Positions 9,401 to 18,556 of a DNA stretch of 64,000 nucleotides are shown here, in pieces. The DNA is from Candidatus Scotarchaeum otlingeri. GTDB lineage: Archaea; Thermoproteota; Nitrososphaeria; Geothermarchaeales; JDFR-13. The stretch lies in the NCBI GenBank assembly GCA_002011075.2, contig MTMA02000006.1:1294599-1358598 (forward strand). Reading direction: 5' to 3'. A program made the translations under genes and the position numbers. Below the pieces are notes generated by a model that saw only the letters and a list, made by a program, of their open reading frames with translations, was not told the origin of the DNA and did not search any database. Position 1 is the stretch's first letter. The number at the start of each line of letters is the position of its first letter.

Positions 9401-9409
9401 ATTTAAATA
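9401..9409 (+). promoter_or_regulatory. TATA box of the alba gene
   Basis: GATTTAAATA centred near 9405 lies about 43 bp ahead of the Alba ATG at 9448. That predicts a short leader of about 18 nt, which includes the GTAGGTG Shine-Dalgarno at 9435-9441. It is the clearest TATA element in this part of the window. Confidence 0.5.
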
Positions 9410-9447
9410 TCCGTATTCTCAAGATAATGTTAATGTAGGTGTAAAGC

Positions 9448-9729
9448 ATGAGTGAGCCACCAGCAATCTTTGTTGGACGAAAGTCAGTAATGAACTATGT
9501 ACTCGCAGCACTTCTACAGTTTGATAGCGGCGCCGAACAAATAGTTCTAAAAGCTAGAGGCAAAGCAATATCAAAAGCCGTCGATGTAGCCGAAATTATC
9601 AAGAGGAGGCTACTTGAAGACAAAGTTGAGGTCAAGGATGTCAAGATAGGTACAGAACTAGTGGGAGAAGGAGAGAACGCAAGGAACGTCAGTATAATTG
9701 AGATAGTGCTTGGTAAGAGAGGTGAATAG
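9448..9729 (+). CDS. alba: Chromatin protein Alba
   Basis: Abundant small dimeric DNA/RNA-binding chromatin protein. The 93-aa sequence carries the family signature IFVGRKSVMNYVLAALLQF at the N-terminus and a conserved strand IVLKARGKAISKAVDVAEIIKRR, whose GKAISKAVD segment includes the lysine that can be acetylated in Sulfolobus. A C-terminal hairpin contains GENARNVSIIEIVLGKRGE. Length and termini are normal. A T-run (CTTGTTTTTTA at about 9762-9772) downstream is a plausible terminator. Confidence 0.97.
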   Translation: MSEPPAIFVGRKSVMNYVLAALLQFDSGAEQIVLKARGKAISKAVDVAEIIKRRLLEDKVEVKDVKIGTELVGEGENARNVSIIEIVLGKRGE

Positions 9730-9874
9730 ATAGTTATAGCTTCTCCATAGACCCCGGGATACTTGTTTTTTATAGTTAATTACCCTTTTCTTAATTCAAT
9801 ACATATCTATATTTCATATTTTTATATCATGATTATTTAAAAACAAATTGTAATTATATATTCAAATCTGGAAG

Positions 9875-11212
9875 GTGACCTTTATGGCTAGAAAAGCTAT
9901 AATTATGGGAGCGGGTGGAAGGGACTTCCACAACTTTAACGTATATTTCAGAAACAATCCATATTATGAGGTTGTCGCATTTACCGCAACACAGATACCC
10001 TATATCGAGTATAGACATTATCCGCCTGAGCTAAGTGGACCCTATTATCCAGAGGGAATACCCATATACCCCGAGGCTGACCTCCCAGAGCTAATAAGGA
10101 GACTCGGCGTATCTGATGTCTTCTTTTCATACAGTGATGTCTCGAACCAATATGTAATGGAAAAATCCGCTCTTGTCAACTCCGCAGGTGCAACATTCCA
10201 CCTATTAGGCCCCAATGATACTATGATTAAATCATTGAAGCCCGTTATTGCTGTGGTAGCCACTAGAACAGGCGCAGGAAAGAGCCCGGTATCCCGTTAT
10301 ATTTCACGTATATTGCGTGAAAAACATCTAAGTGTGGGTATTATTAGACATCCCATGGCCTACGGAGATTTCAAGATTCATAGAGCTATGGAGCTTTCCT
10401 CGATAGAGGACCTTGATAGATACCAGCTAACCATAGAGGAAAAGGAAGATTACGAGCCACATATTCTAAATGGATTTACAGTATATAGTGGAATCGACTA
10501 TGAAGAAGTGCTTGAAATGGCTGAGAAGAAAAGCGATGTAATACTATGGGATGGGGGCAACAATGATTACCCGTTTATTAAGCCTGATATCTATATCACG
10601 GTAGCTGATCCTTATAGATGGAGGCACATAGAAACCTATTATCCAAGTGGAATAAACATTAGGCTTGCAGATATAGTTGTAGTCACAAAAGTAAATACTG
10701 CGTCCAGAGATGATATCAATAATTGTCATATGTTAATTAAGAAATTAAATCCGAAAGCAACTGTAGTTTATGCAGGAATAAAGGGCATGGCCGATATCAA
10801 GATGGACCTTAGCGGTAAAAAGGTTCTGGTTATTGAGGATGGTCCTACAACTACACATGGAGAAATGCCTTATGGCATGGGTTATCTATATGCTGTTGAA
10901 AATGAATGTGAAATAATAGATCCACGTCCATATGCAGGGGGATCCATAAAGGAAATGTATAATAAGTATCCCCATATAGACAAGGTATTACCTGCGGTAG
11001 GATACAGCGTAGAGCAGATAAAGGAGCTTGAGGAGGTAATTAATACTGCTCCTGTTGACTATGTCATTTCAGCAACACCTACAAACTTGGGGAGATATTT
11101 AGATATAGATAAAGAAATTATTAGTGTACGGTACGAGTTAGTAGATATCGATGAACAACTTAAAAGTCTAGTTGAGGAATATTTAAGTAAGGTAACTGAA
11201 AAGGTGAAATAA
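9875..11212 (+). CDS. Cyclic 2,3-diphosphoglycerate synthetase-like GTPase/ATPase
   Basis: Family of the methanogen enzyme that closes 2,3-diphosphoglycerate to the thermoprotectant cyclic form. Homologues are widespread in crenarchaea, where the role is less certain. 445 aa: an N-terminal Rossmann-like domain (MGAGGRDFHNFNVYF, about residues 10-25), then a P-loop NTPase domain with Walker A AVVATRTGAGKSPVSRY (about 127-143) and the aspartate-rich strand DVILWDGGNNDYPF. The start is probably ATG 9884, preceded by GGAAGGTGA. It forms a unit with the next gene, which starts at the TTG immediately after the stop. Confidence 0.88.
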   Translation: MTFMARKAIIMGAGGRDFHNFNVYFRNNPYYEVVAFTATQIPYIEYRHYPPELSGPYYPEGIPIYPEADLPELIRRLGVSDVFFSYSDVSNQYVMEKSALVNSAGATFHLLGPNDTMIKSLKPVIAVVATRTGAGKSPVSRYISRILREKHLSVGIIRHPMAYGDFKIHRAMELSSIEDLDRYQLTIEEKEDYEPHILNGFTVYSGIDYEEVLEMAEKKSDVILWDGGNNDYPFIKPDIYITVADPYRWRHIETYYPSGINIRLADIVVVTKVNTASRDDINNCHMLIKKLNPKATVVYAGIKGMADIKMDLSGKKVLVIEDGPTTTHGEMPYGMGYLYAVENECEIIDPRPYAGGSIKEMYNKYPHIDKVLPAVGYSVEQIKELEEVINTAPVDYVISATPTNLGRYLDIDKEIISVRYELVDIDEQLKSLVEEYLSKVTEKVK

Positions 11213-11776
11213 TTGGAGATAGATGATATCCTGAAATTAAGGGAGTATTTGGTTAAAAAAAAGGAGGAGTTGGAGGGAGAATTAAAGACTCTTGATACTT
11301 TAATCTCTTTATTGGAAGAAGTGCTTAAAAATAAGAGTTTTATGCCTGCAACTGAATTATTGGAGGAGAAGGAAGTTAAGAAGGAAGCCGTAGAGGTAGC
11401 ACCAGCACCTTCTGCACCAATTAGGTCTATAACATTAGTCAAATATCAAAATAGAAATGCATGTTATGCCGATATATATGAAGATAGAGTCGTTATCCAT
11501 GTATCTCGGGAGATAGAGATGCCTACTAGCGATAGATTAGTAAAATATATTATAAAATCTTTGGAGAAGTATCTTGAGGAGGACCTGAAGGCTCAGGCTG
11601 AGGGGAGAATATCGCCATCAATGAGGTTCTACTTTTCGATGGATGAAGATGATAGAGGAAATCTTGTTAAGATAGAATTTGTTGATCATGGAGTAGAGGA
11701 TAGAAGAAGAGAATTAATTAATAAAATAAGATGGGCTGTTAGGACTTTTGTTAGCGAAAAAGAAGGCTTTAGGTGA
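11213..11776 (+). CDS. Coiled-coil protein of unknown function, coupled to the cDPG synthetase-like gene
   Basis: 187 aa with no family I can name. Residues 1-45 form a strongly heptad-like coiled coil (LREYLVKKKEELEGELKTLD). A Glu/Lys/Ala/Pro-rich linker (about 46-70) leads to a folded alpha/beta domain with ITLVKYQNRNACYADIYEDR and a C-terminal helix. The linker and the coil suggest an oligomeric scaffold or adaptor. The TTG start lies 0 bp after the previous stop, implying translational coupling. Its 3' end overlaps by 8 nt the end of the DUF35 gene on the other strand. Confidence 0.7.
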   Translation: MEIDDILKLREYLVKKKEELEGELKTLDTLISLLEEVLKNKSFMPATELLEEKEVKKEAVEVAPAPSAPIRSITLVKYQNRNACYADIYEDRVVIHVSREIEMPTSDRLVKYIIKSLEKYLEEDLKAQAEGRISPSMRFYFSMDEDDRGNLVKIEFVDHGVEDRRRELINKIRWAVRTFVSEKEGFR

Positions 11777-12173
11777 TCTTTGGCCTAAATTTTGTACCAT
11801 AAATAATATGGCCGCTCCTACCATATTCATATAATATTCTAAATACCGCCTCCAACTTTAGACCGCTCTTTAGCTCCTCAAGTGAGACGTCGACTACCTG
11901 AGACAATATGTTCAATCCATTATTCAGTCTAATAAGCCCAAGTACATAAGGTGTATATTTTCCGAATCTCTTTGGCGCTGTCCTAACTATAGAATAATAT
12001 AGTAATATGCCTTCTCTAGGCAGAGAAATCTGTTCAAAACTCTCGCTCCTACAGTTAAGGCATCTAAATCTCTTTACATTATATATCTTTCCACATGATG
12101 TACATTTATATCCCTTAAATAAATACCTATCTTTTCTTCTTCTCCAATCTGTAATTTCAGGCATATCTATCAC
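11769..12173 (-). CDS. DUF35-type OB-fold/zinc-ribbon acyl-CoA-binding protein
   Basis: Third member of the archaeal thiolase/HMG-CoA synthase complex, where DUF35 proteins hold the two enzymes together and carry CoA between them. An N-terminal rubredoxin-like zinc ribbon is present (CTSCGKIYNVKRFRCLNC, four cysteines, about residues 24-41), followed by an OB-fold domain (LYYSIVRTAPKRFGKYTPYVLGLI). The start is probably ATG 12164, with GGTGA ahead. The upstream thiolase stop codon lies inside that Shine-Dalgarno, so translation is tightly coupled. Confidence 0.9.
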   Translation of the reverse strand: MIDMPEITDWRRRKDRYLFKGYKCTSCGKIYNVKRFRCLNCRSESFEQISLPREGILLYYSIVRTAPKRFGKYTPYVLGLIRLNNGLNILSQVVDVSLEELKSGLKLEAVFRILYEYGRSGHIIYGTKFRPKIT

Positions 12174-13324
12174 CTACCAATTATAAATACAACTGAAATA
12201 GAATCCAACCCGCCGTTAATCTGAGATAGGCCAAATTTTGGGTTAGATACCTGGTTTTGTCCAGCTCTACCGGTTAATTGTAGATATATCTCAGATAATT
12301 GATATGCCCCCGTGGCTCCGACGGGATGGCCTCTTGCTTTAGAGCCGCCAAAGGTATTTACGGGATGAGAGCCCCGTATACTTGTTTCTCCATTCCTAAT
12401 ATGTTTGGGAGCTTCACCGTGCCTATATAAGCCGATAGCTTCTAACGCTAAAATGCCTGTAATACTGTAATCGTCATTAATTTCTATTATACTCATTTCA
12501 TTAATATCTAGATCGGCTTGAGCTAAAGCCTTCTCTGCTGCTCTTCTGGTAGAGACGAATTCTATGGGGTCCTCCCTATCCGTAATAGTTGTGGTATCTG
12601 TAGATACACCCATACCTACTATCTTCACATAGCTTAACCCTAGATCATCTGCAAGATCTTTATTCATTAATAATAGAAAGGCGGCTCCATCACTGATAGG
12701 CGAGGCATCAAATATTGTCAATGGATCTGCGATCACGGGAGAACGCATCGCCATATCTAGGGATACTCGGGATTTGAACTGAGAATGTTGGGCGGTGGAA
12801 GCGTGTTCATGATCTTGTACAGATAGGTAGGTAATATTTTCTTTAGGCACTTTATATCTTTCCATATACATAGCCATTAAGATGGCTGCAACGCTGGGGA
12901 TGGAGAGCCCTGATCTAATAGCTAATTCACGATTCATGCCTAGTGTTAGGCCCTCCACCGCCTCATCGGTTAATATGTCCGTCATCTTTTCGACGCCGCC
13001 AGCTAACACAACATTATTCTGACCGGCGTGTATCGATAAAATGGCTTGATATACCGCCATTCCGGAAGAGGCTTCAGCTGCATCTATCGATAATGCACTT
13101 ATATCCCTATATCCAATAAGGTCAGCTATATATGCCCCTAGATTCCCCTGGATACTAGAGTAACTACTTAACATATTACCAATATATAATGCATCAATAT
13201 CGCCATCGTATCCATCTAACGCCTTCTTTATAGCTTCGAATGCGATATCCTCTATATCTTTATTCCACAGCTCACCTACCCTAGTGAATCCTGCATTTAC
13301 TATTACAGCTTCATTCATGAACAT
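12170..13324 (-). CDS. Thiolase-family protein lacking the usual catalytic cysteine
   Basis: By position this should be the acetyl-CoA acetyltransferase that feeds acetoacetyl-CoA to HMG-CoA synthase. The fold is clear: N-terminal INAGF-type strand, GGVEKMTD near residue 108, and the C-terminal GHPVGATGAY loop with its histidine. However, the nucleophile segment reads DAAEASSGMA where active thiolases read DAACASSGMA, and the usual HDCF/HDAF box reads NDDY. The nucleotide sequence confirms GAA (Glu) at the cysteine position. Either crenarchaeal members use different chemistry or this copy is catalytically altered. The start is probably ATG 13318. Confidence 0.85.
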   Translation of the reverse strand: MFMNEAVIVNAGFTRVGELWNKDIEDIAFEAIKKALDGYDGDIDALYIGNMLSSYSSIQGNLGAYIADLIGYRDISALSIDAAEASSGMAVYQAILSIHAGQNNVVLAGGVEKMTDILTDEAVEGLTLGMNRELAIRSGLSIPSVAAILMAMYMERYKVPKENITYLSVQDHEHASTAQHSQFKSRVSLDMAMRSPVIADPLTIFDASPISDGAAFLLLMNKDLADDLGLSYVKIVGMGVSTDTTTITDREDPIEFVSTRRAAEKALAQADLDINEMSIIEINDDYSITGILALEAIGLYRHGEAPKHIRNGETSIRGSHPVNTFGGSKARGHPVGATGAYQLSEIYLQLTGRAGQNQVSNPKFGLSQINGGLDSISVVFIIGR

Positions 13325-13332
13325 CTACCTCT

Positions 13333-14388
13333 CTAAAGGAATAACTTATCTCTACTCTTCACATATATAGAGTAGTCTCTAATAATACCCTTCGCCAAAT
13401 ACCTAGCTATGGATTTCGATGGGCGTTTTTCTTCTATTTTATCAGTAACAACCAAGCTCATAGCATCGCTTCCAGCTCCAGATCCAAATGAGGCTAATAA
13501 TATCCTTTCTCCAGGCTTCGCTACATCTAGGATTGCGGCTAAACCCAATAAACTGGAACCCGAATAGGCATTGCCCATTATTGGACTTAATAATCCCTGC
13601 GAAATTTTATCCTTATCAAAACCAAGTATTCTTGCTACTCTCTGAGGAAACTTTGCATTGGGCTGATGAAAAACTGCATAGTCGAAATCCTCATTACTGA
13701 AACCATATTCGCTAAATAAATTCTGCACCGCAGATATTATATGATGAAAATATGCGGGTTCACCTGTAAATCTAAATAGATGTTTAGGATATTTCTCTCC
13801 GCTTCTCCGCCAAAAGTCAGGGGTGTCAGTTACATATGATGATGTGGCCTCTATCTCTGCCAATACGCCTTTCTCTATTTTACTAATAATAAAGGCCGCA
13901 CCGCCTGCTGCGGCTGTAAATTCAAGTTCATCTCCAGGTCGTCCTTGGGCTGTATCTGACCCGATAGCTAATCCATACTCTATCATCCCCGAAGAGACCA
14001 TTCCTATTATTGTTTGAATGGCTTCTGTTCCAGCCTTACAAGCGAATTCAAAGTCTGCGGAAAGGGTGTTAGGGGCTATCCCTAGAGCTTCAGCGAGGAC
14101 CGTGCCGGAGGGCTTCACGGCGTAGGGTTTCGATTCACTGCCTATGAATACAGCCCCTATTTTATCTAGAGGGGCACCGCTCGATTCAATTGCGATCCTA
14201 GCGGCTTCATACGCAATTGTTATAGAATCTTCGTCAATTGACGCGAACCTCTTACTTTTTATAGGGGTTGTGAGCTTACCCCAGACTGAAGCTATAGAAC
14301 CTGACTCTACTATATACATAGGGATGTAGGCTCCATATCCAAAGATGCCTACTTTGGGATTCGGCCTCATTAAACATACACCTAGCAA
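13333..14388 (-). CDS. Hydroxymethylglutaryl-CoA synthase, archaeal type
   Basis: Condenses acetyl-CoA with acetoacetyl-CoA, the committed entry to the mevalonate route to archaeal lipids. 351 aa with two thiolase-like halves. The catalytic cysteine lies in ADFEFACKAGTEA (about residue 117). A histidine motif FHQPNAKFP lies near 240, and GNAYSGSSLLGLAAILD near 275. The start is most likely ATG 14370 (MRPNPKVGIFGYG), as the frame above it is short and unconserved. It is first of the leftward HMGCS-thiolase-DUF35 operon. Confidence 0.94.
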   Translation of the reverse strand: MLGVCLMRPNPKVGIFGYGAYIPMYIVESGSIASVWGKLTTPIKSKRFASIDEDSITIAYEAARIAIESSGAPLDKIGAVFIGSESKPYAVKPSGTVLAEALGIAPNTLSADFEFACKAGTEAIQTIIGMVSSGMIEYGLAIGSDTAQGRPGDELEFTAAAGGAAFIISKIEKGVLAEIEATSSYVTDTPDFWRRSGEKYPKHLFRFTGEPAYFHHIISAVQNLFSEYGFSNEDFDYAVFHQPNAKFPQRVARILGFDKDKISQGLLSPIMGNAYSGSSLLGLAAILDVAKPGERILLASFGSGAGSDAMSLVVTDKIEEKRPSKSIARYLAKGIIRDYSIYVKSRDKLFL

Positions 14389-14465
14389 TCCTAATAGTTA
14401 TTTTTTCTATTATCAGAATACTATTTAAACTTTAGCTAGCTCCTAATTTTCAGATATACAACTTC

Positions 14466-15221
14466 CTAAGTTATAACAAGCTCCTTAATTGGAGGAAATT
14501 TCTTAACCATTTTACCTGGGACTATTAAGTATGGGGTGAATCCATCCAAATCGATCCTCCTAAGCATCGGTGATAGAAACTCTTCTTTACTCATCATATT
14601 TATTGTTGATCCCGGGGCTAACTCACATGCAGGGGGAAGAATCATAATATATTTACCATATATCTCTCCAAACAAAAATGCTTTAAATTTATGGTAAATC
14701 CCTGTTGCATCTCTAAGTAGAATAGAGGGATGTTCATTGCCCATTAATATTATATTTTGCAGTTCATCTAGCTCATAGTCTTTATGACCATGTACCAGTG
14801 TATATGGCGGAAGATCAAGCCGATCTTCATGAAAAGGAATATTATACTTACTTAAAAGCACACCCAAATAATTATCGTGATTCCCTCTTACAACCTCTAC
14901 CGAAACCCTTTTATTTATTAACCAATTAAATAGCTCTTTTAGTTCCACCCATTCAGATACCTGCAACAATGAAAATCCGTGCTTAACATCGCCCAAAAAA
15001 ATCACTTTATTAGGCGAGACATCCTCTATAGCAGATATCACCAAGTCCAGTGTCGTCTTACTTACTCTTCTAGGCAGATATACACCTTCACTAGACAAGA
15101 TGCCTTCAATACCCAAATGTAAATCTGCTAGTATTAAGGCGTCATATTCGCCTAAATATACGGCGGGCCATGGGTCCGTTATATATAGCTCCTTATATAT
15201 CTTTATCAATCCTTTTGACAC
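14466..15221 (-). CDS. Calcineurin-like metallophosphoesterase (Lhr-associated, PdeM-like)
   Basis: Metal-dependent phosphoesterase or nuclease, 251 aa. The full metal-site set is visible: LADLHLG (DxH), FLGDVKHG (GDxxH), VRGNHDN (GNHD) and LVHGHKDYEL (GHxH-type), spread over residues 30-150. It is related to the phosphodiesterase that in bacteria lies next to a DNA ligase and an Lhr-type helicase. Here it sits 60 bp downstream of Lhr on the same strand, which supports a joint repair role. The start is a GTG at 15221. Confidence 0.88.
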   Translation of the reverse strand: MSKGLIKIYKELYITDPWPAVYLGEYDALILADLHLGIEGILSSEGVYLPRRVSKTTLDLVISAIEDVSPNKVIFLGDVKHGFSLLQVSEWVELKELFNWLINKRVSVEVVRGNHDNYLGVLLSKYNIPFHEDRLDLPPYTLVHGHKDYELDELQNIILMGNEHPSILLRDATGIYHKFKAFLFGEIYGKYIMILPPACELAPGSTINMMSKEEFLSPMLRRIDLDGFTPYLIVPGKMVKKFPPIKELVIT

Positions 15222-15281
15222 CGTCTACCATTATCTAATTATCTTATCATAGTGATATTTATTGATATGATGCTTGTAAAA

Positions 15282-17936
15282 CTATCTCTTATGCCTATCA
15301 CCTTTCATAATCAATTTCTGGATCTCCTTATATAGTTGCTGGATAATTTTTACTCTATCTTCCATCAATACAGCATCTTTCATTCCCCGTAGTATGGGTC
15401 CATGTGAAAACGGCGAGGGTATATTTGATGGTGGCAATACGACCCAGCGTCTAGCGCCATTCTCTATCTCTCTCAATACCTTCTCAGCATTAACTATATC
15501 CATCTTATCTTCTATTATTTCTCTAACAGCTTCTTTTACGAGTGGAAAACCCTCTATGCCTCTTATAACCTTGAAAATTGTTTCTGAATTTAACTGTTGT
15601 CTATGAATCCTTGTTTTCCTACCCTTATAGTATCGCAGTATCATAAAGCTCCTTGTAGCTACATGCCTGAATATCCGCCATATATACTGTGAATCGAGGA
15701 CTGCCTCAGATATCTCCTTTCTTAAATTCTCTGATGTCAACTTATCTAGAATACTGGATATATCGATTAAGTATGGAACTTTAATAGCAAACCCGTGGTC
15801 ATCAATCAATAGACTCACGCTTATATCTTCAGTTCTTCTTATAATATTTGCAATAGCACGTGCAAGAACATTATTTACTCTTCTACCGAAAACCGTGTGA
15901 AATATTAAATAGTAGAAATGTTCACGTCTATCTCTATAAATTTCTATAATCAGATTATCTCTGCTATGAAAATCGTTATAACCTAGTGAGGATAGATATT
16001 TTCTCTGCATATCTATGTATTTAATAATGTTATTAGCAGCGTATTCATTAGCCCTTAATTCCTTTATTATAGTATCATATGCCTCATTATATCTATCATC
16101 TTTGAGGTACCTGTATATCTCATATCTGAAATCTGAGATCGCTTCACCTAGATCAAATGTCAATGGAAGTAGCTCAGATACCCATCTAGGCACCGTTGGC
16201 CGCATACCATCAGCGGGCTCTACATAAGCTTTCATACCCCTAGCCCATTTGAAGCGATATACCTTGCCCCCCAATATAAAAATATCTCCTGGCATCAGCT
16301 GCTCTAGAAACTCTTCTTCTAGATAGCCTATGCGTCGTCTTCCATGATAGACAGTTACACTTACTTCCTCTGGAATAGTGCCGATGTTTTGAAAATATAT
16401 CGGTCTCAATAACCTACCACGTCTACCGAAAAGACCTTCATCTTCATCTAACCATATCTTAGCATATACTTTCCTATCTACGAGTTCTGAGTATCTACCC
16501 GCTAAGTACCTCAATATACTAATATAGTCGTTCCAATCCAATGTATGGAAGCAATAGCTCCTCTTTATAACCCTATATGCGTCATCTATTCTCCATTTTT
16601 GTGTCAACGCCATTCCTACAATATGCTGTGCCAACACATCGAGGGGGTTACGTGGTATCGATACATTATCCAGTTTCCCATTATAAGCCTCTCTAATCAA
16701 AACACCATCTTCTATCAAATCATCCATATCCATTGCCAGAAAATATCCTTTGGAGACCCGAGATATAGTATGTCCACTTCTACCTATCCTTTGAAGGCCC
16801 CGGCTAATCCCCTTAGGCGATCCTATCTGTATTACGGCATCTATATGCCCAATGTCGATACCTAACTCTAGGGATGTGCTTGTAACAACACCGCGTATCC
16901 TTCCGTTCTTTAACCTATCTTCTACATCGAACCTCTCTTCTCTTGAGAGGCTTGAGTGATGAGCCCCCAACTCGTCCGCGTCCACAAACCCTAGTTTTTT
17001 AAGGTGGAATACAACCCTTTCTGTTCCAGACCTCGTATTTGTAAAAACTAGTGTCGTCTTAAATCTACTGATAACTTTCGAGATATAGCTATACATTGAT
17101 CTAGAGACGTCTTCAGCTGATGTAAATATTAGATCTTTCACTGGACACCGCAACTTTAGATCCATAGGCTTTGAAAATCTCGCGTCCACAATATAGCATT
17201 CCCTCTGACTTCCATCAGCGTTATATCCGACGAGATACTTTGCTACTTCATCAAGGGGATTTATAGTTGCCGAGAGACCAATCCGTATGAAATCATGGCC
17301 GACGAGTTCTCTCAATCTTTCTAGCGTTAGTGAGAGATGGGCACCCCTCTTATTTTCACATAGACTATGTATTTCATCCACGATGACCCATTTTACCCCC
17401 CTAAACTTTTCCTTGAATACAGGTGCTGTTATAACTAATGCTAGACTCTCTGGAGTGGTAATAAGAATGTGTGGGGGCCTACGTAACATCTTAGCTCTAT
17501 CGGAATTCGGTGTATCCCCAGTCCTTACGGCTATTCTAATCTCATCTAACTCAATGCCTCTATTTAGAACTTCCTGGGTTATCTCCTTTAGTGGAAGCTC
17601 TAGATTTTTCTTAATATCGTTATTAAGTGCTCTCAATGGCGATATATAAATGGCATAAACCCTATTTTCCAACTTACCTTCCTTAGCAAGCTTAAACAAT
17701 TCACTGATTATATATATGAAGGCTGTCAGAGTTTTGCCGGAGCCGGTTGGAGAGGTTATTAGAACATTCTTACCTTCAGATATAGGTTTGATACCATATT
17801 CTTGTGGAGGCGTCAAGCTCCCGAACTTCGCGAACCATTTAGCTACATCCTCATCAAGTAGCCTAAGTATATGATCCATCCCTATCTTTTCCCGAACATA
17901 CCTAAGCATTCTAGTGACGCCTCCACCCATCTTCAA
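15282..17936 (-). CDS. lhr: ATP-dependent helicase Lhr (Lhr-core, superfamily 2)
   Basis: 3'-to-5' DNA helicase or annealing enzyme of DNA repair and recombination. 884 aa is the normal Lhr-core length. Walker A is SPTGSGKTLTAF (residues 62-73), the DEIH box follows GVKWVIV, SAT is in GLSATINPLDE, and motif VI is QRIGRSGH. The winged-helix and Lhr-specific C-terminal domains follow (LPPSNIPSPFSHGP near the end). The ORF opens at 17936, but ATG 17909 (MLRYVREKIGM) follows a strong GGTGGAGG and is the likelier start. It probably shares a message with the phosphoesterase downstream. Confidence 0.95.
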   Translation of the reverse strand: MKMGGGVTRMLRYVREKIGMDHILRLLDEDVAKWFAKFGSLTPPQEYGIKPISEGKNVLITSPTGSGKTLTAFIYIISELFKLAKEGKLENRVYAIYISPLRALNNDIKKNLELPLKEITQEVLNRGIELDEIRIAVRTGDTPNSDRAKMLRRPPHILITTPESLALVITAPVFKEKFRGVKWVIVDEIHSLCENKRGAHLSLTLERLRELVGHDFIRIGLSATINPLDEVAKYLVGYNADGSQRECYIVDARFSKPMDLKLRCPVKDLIFTSAEDVSRSMYSYISKVISRFKTTLVFTNTRSGTERVVFHLKKLGFVDADELGAHHSSLSREERFDVEDRLKNGRIRGVVTSTSLELGIDIGHIDAVIQIGSPKGISRGLQRIGRSGHTISRVSKGYFLAMDMDDLIEDGVLIREAYNGKLDNVSIPRNPLDVLAQHIVGMALTQKWRIDDAYRVIKRSYCFHTLDWNDYISILRYLAGRYSELVDRKVYAKIWLDEDEGLFGRRGRLLRPIYFQNIGTIPEEVSVTVYHGRRRIGYLEEEFLEQLMPGDIFILGGKVYRFKWARGMKAYVEPADGMRPTVPRWVSELLPLTFDLGEAISDFRYEIYRYLKDDRYNEAYDTIIKELRANEYAANNIIKYIDMQRKYLSSLGYNDFHSRDNLIIEIYRDRREHFYYLIFHTVFGRRVNNVLARAIANIIRRTEDISVSLLIDDHGFAIKVPYLIDISSILDKLTSENLRKEISEAVLDSQYIWRIFRHVATRSFMILRYYKGRKTRIHRQQLNSETIFKVIRGIEGFPLVKEAVREIIEDKMDIVNAEKVLREIENGARRWVVLPPSNIPSPFSHGPILRGMKDAVLMEDRVKIIQQLYKEIQKLIMKGDRHKR

Positions 17937-18122
17937 TATTTTTAGAGCGCAAACTAAAAATTTCTTCTTTACCCTGAAGTAATTTTAGTTCTTAATATCA
18001 TAAAAATTCACTATATACTAAATCCCGGCTTTATAATTATCCTAGTTTCATATTGATTTTTGAATATAACGGTATGTATCCCCTTTTTAACCAGCTCGCT
18101 ATAAATCGTGAAAAATGACTCC

Positions 18123-18443
18123 TTATGTTTTCAATATAGTTTCATAGACCAATATAAAAATACCTAGGATAATGAGGAGCAATCCGAGTAATATCTCTGG
18201 TCTACCGACCAGTAAGTATAATCCAAATATTAATATTAATATTCCTGTTAGGCTTGATAATAAAGGGAAATTTTGTGTATATTTATAGGTTATATATGAT
18301 AATATAAGCATTGTCACTCCTGTTCCGATGGAGAACATCACCAAGAAATCGACTCCCGATAATGTAGATAGAATTATTGAGGCGCCAAGCCATATTGTAA
18401 TTAGTCCCCATCCGATATTTACGATTCTAGCGTCTTTAGACAT
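18123..18443 (-). CDS. Small four-helix membrane protein
   Basis: 106 aa, nearly all hydrophobic, with four membrane helices (about residues 10-28, 31-50, 57-77 and 80-102) and very short loops. No catalytic or binding residues stand out. It is divergent from ABCE1, sharing a 113-bp promoter region. The family is not recognised. Nothing certain is seen in the 186 bp between this gene and Lhr beyond AT-rich promoter-like sequence. Confidence 0.65.
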   Translation of the reverse strand: MSKDARIVNIGWGLITIWLGASIILSTLSGVDFLVMFSIGTGVTMLILSYITYKYTQNFPLLSSLTGILILIFGLYLLVGRPEILLGLLLIILGIFILVYETILKT

Positions 18444-18556
18444 ACAAAAAATAGAATATCAGTTGTTATATTAATTATGTATCCAACGGTTGCTCCAACA
18501 TGGAGTATATTTTGCATTTTATATATGGTTATAGAAATATATAATGGGCTCTCAAG

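Noticed and set aside
18430-18460. TCTATTTTTTG before the small membrane gene at 18443, like the element junction motif
   Set aside because: Single occurrence next to a host gene, without the TTGGTGA part; expected by chance in AT-rich DNA.
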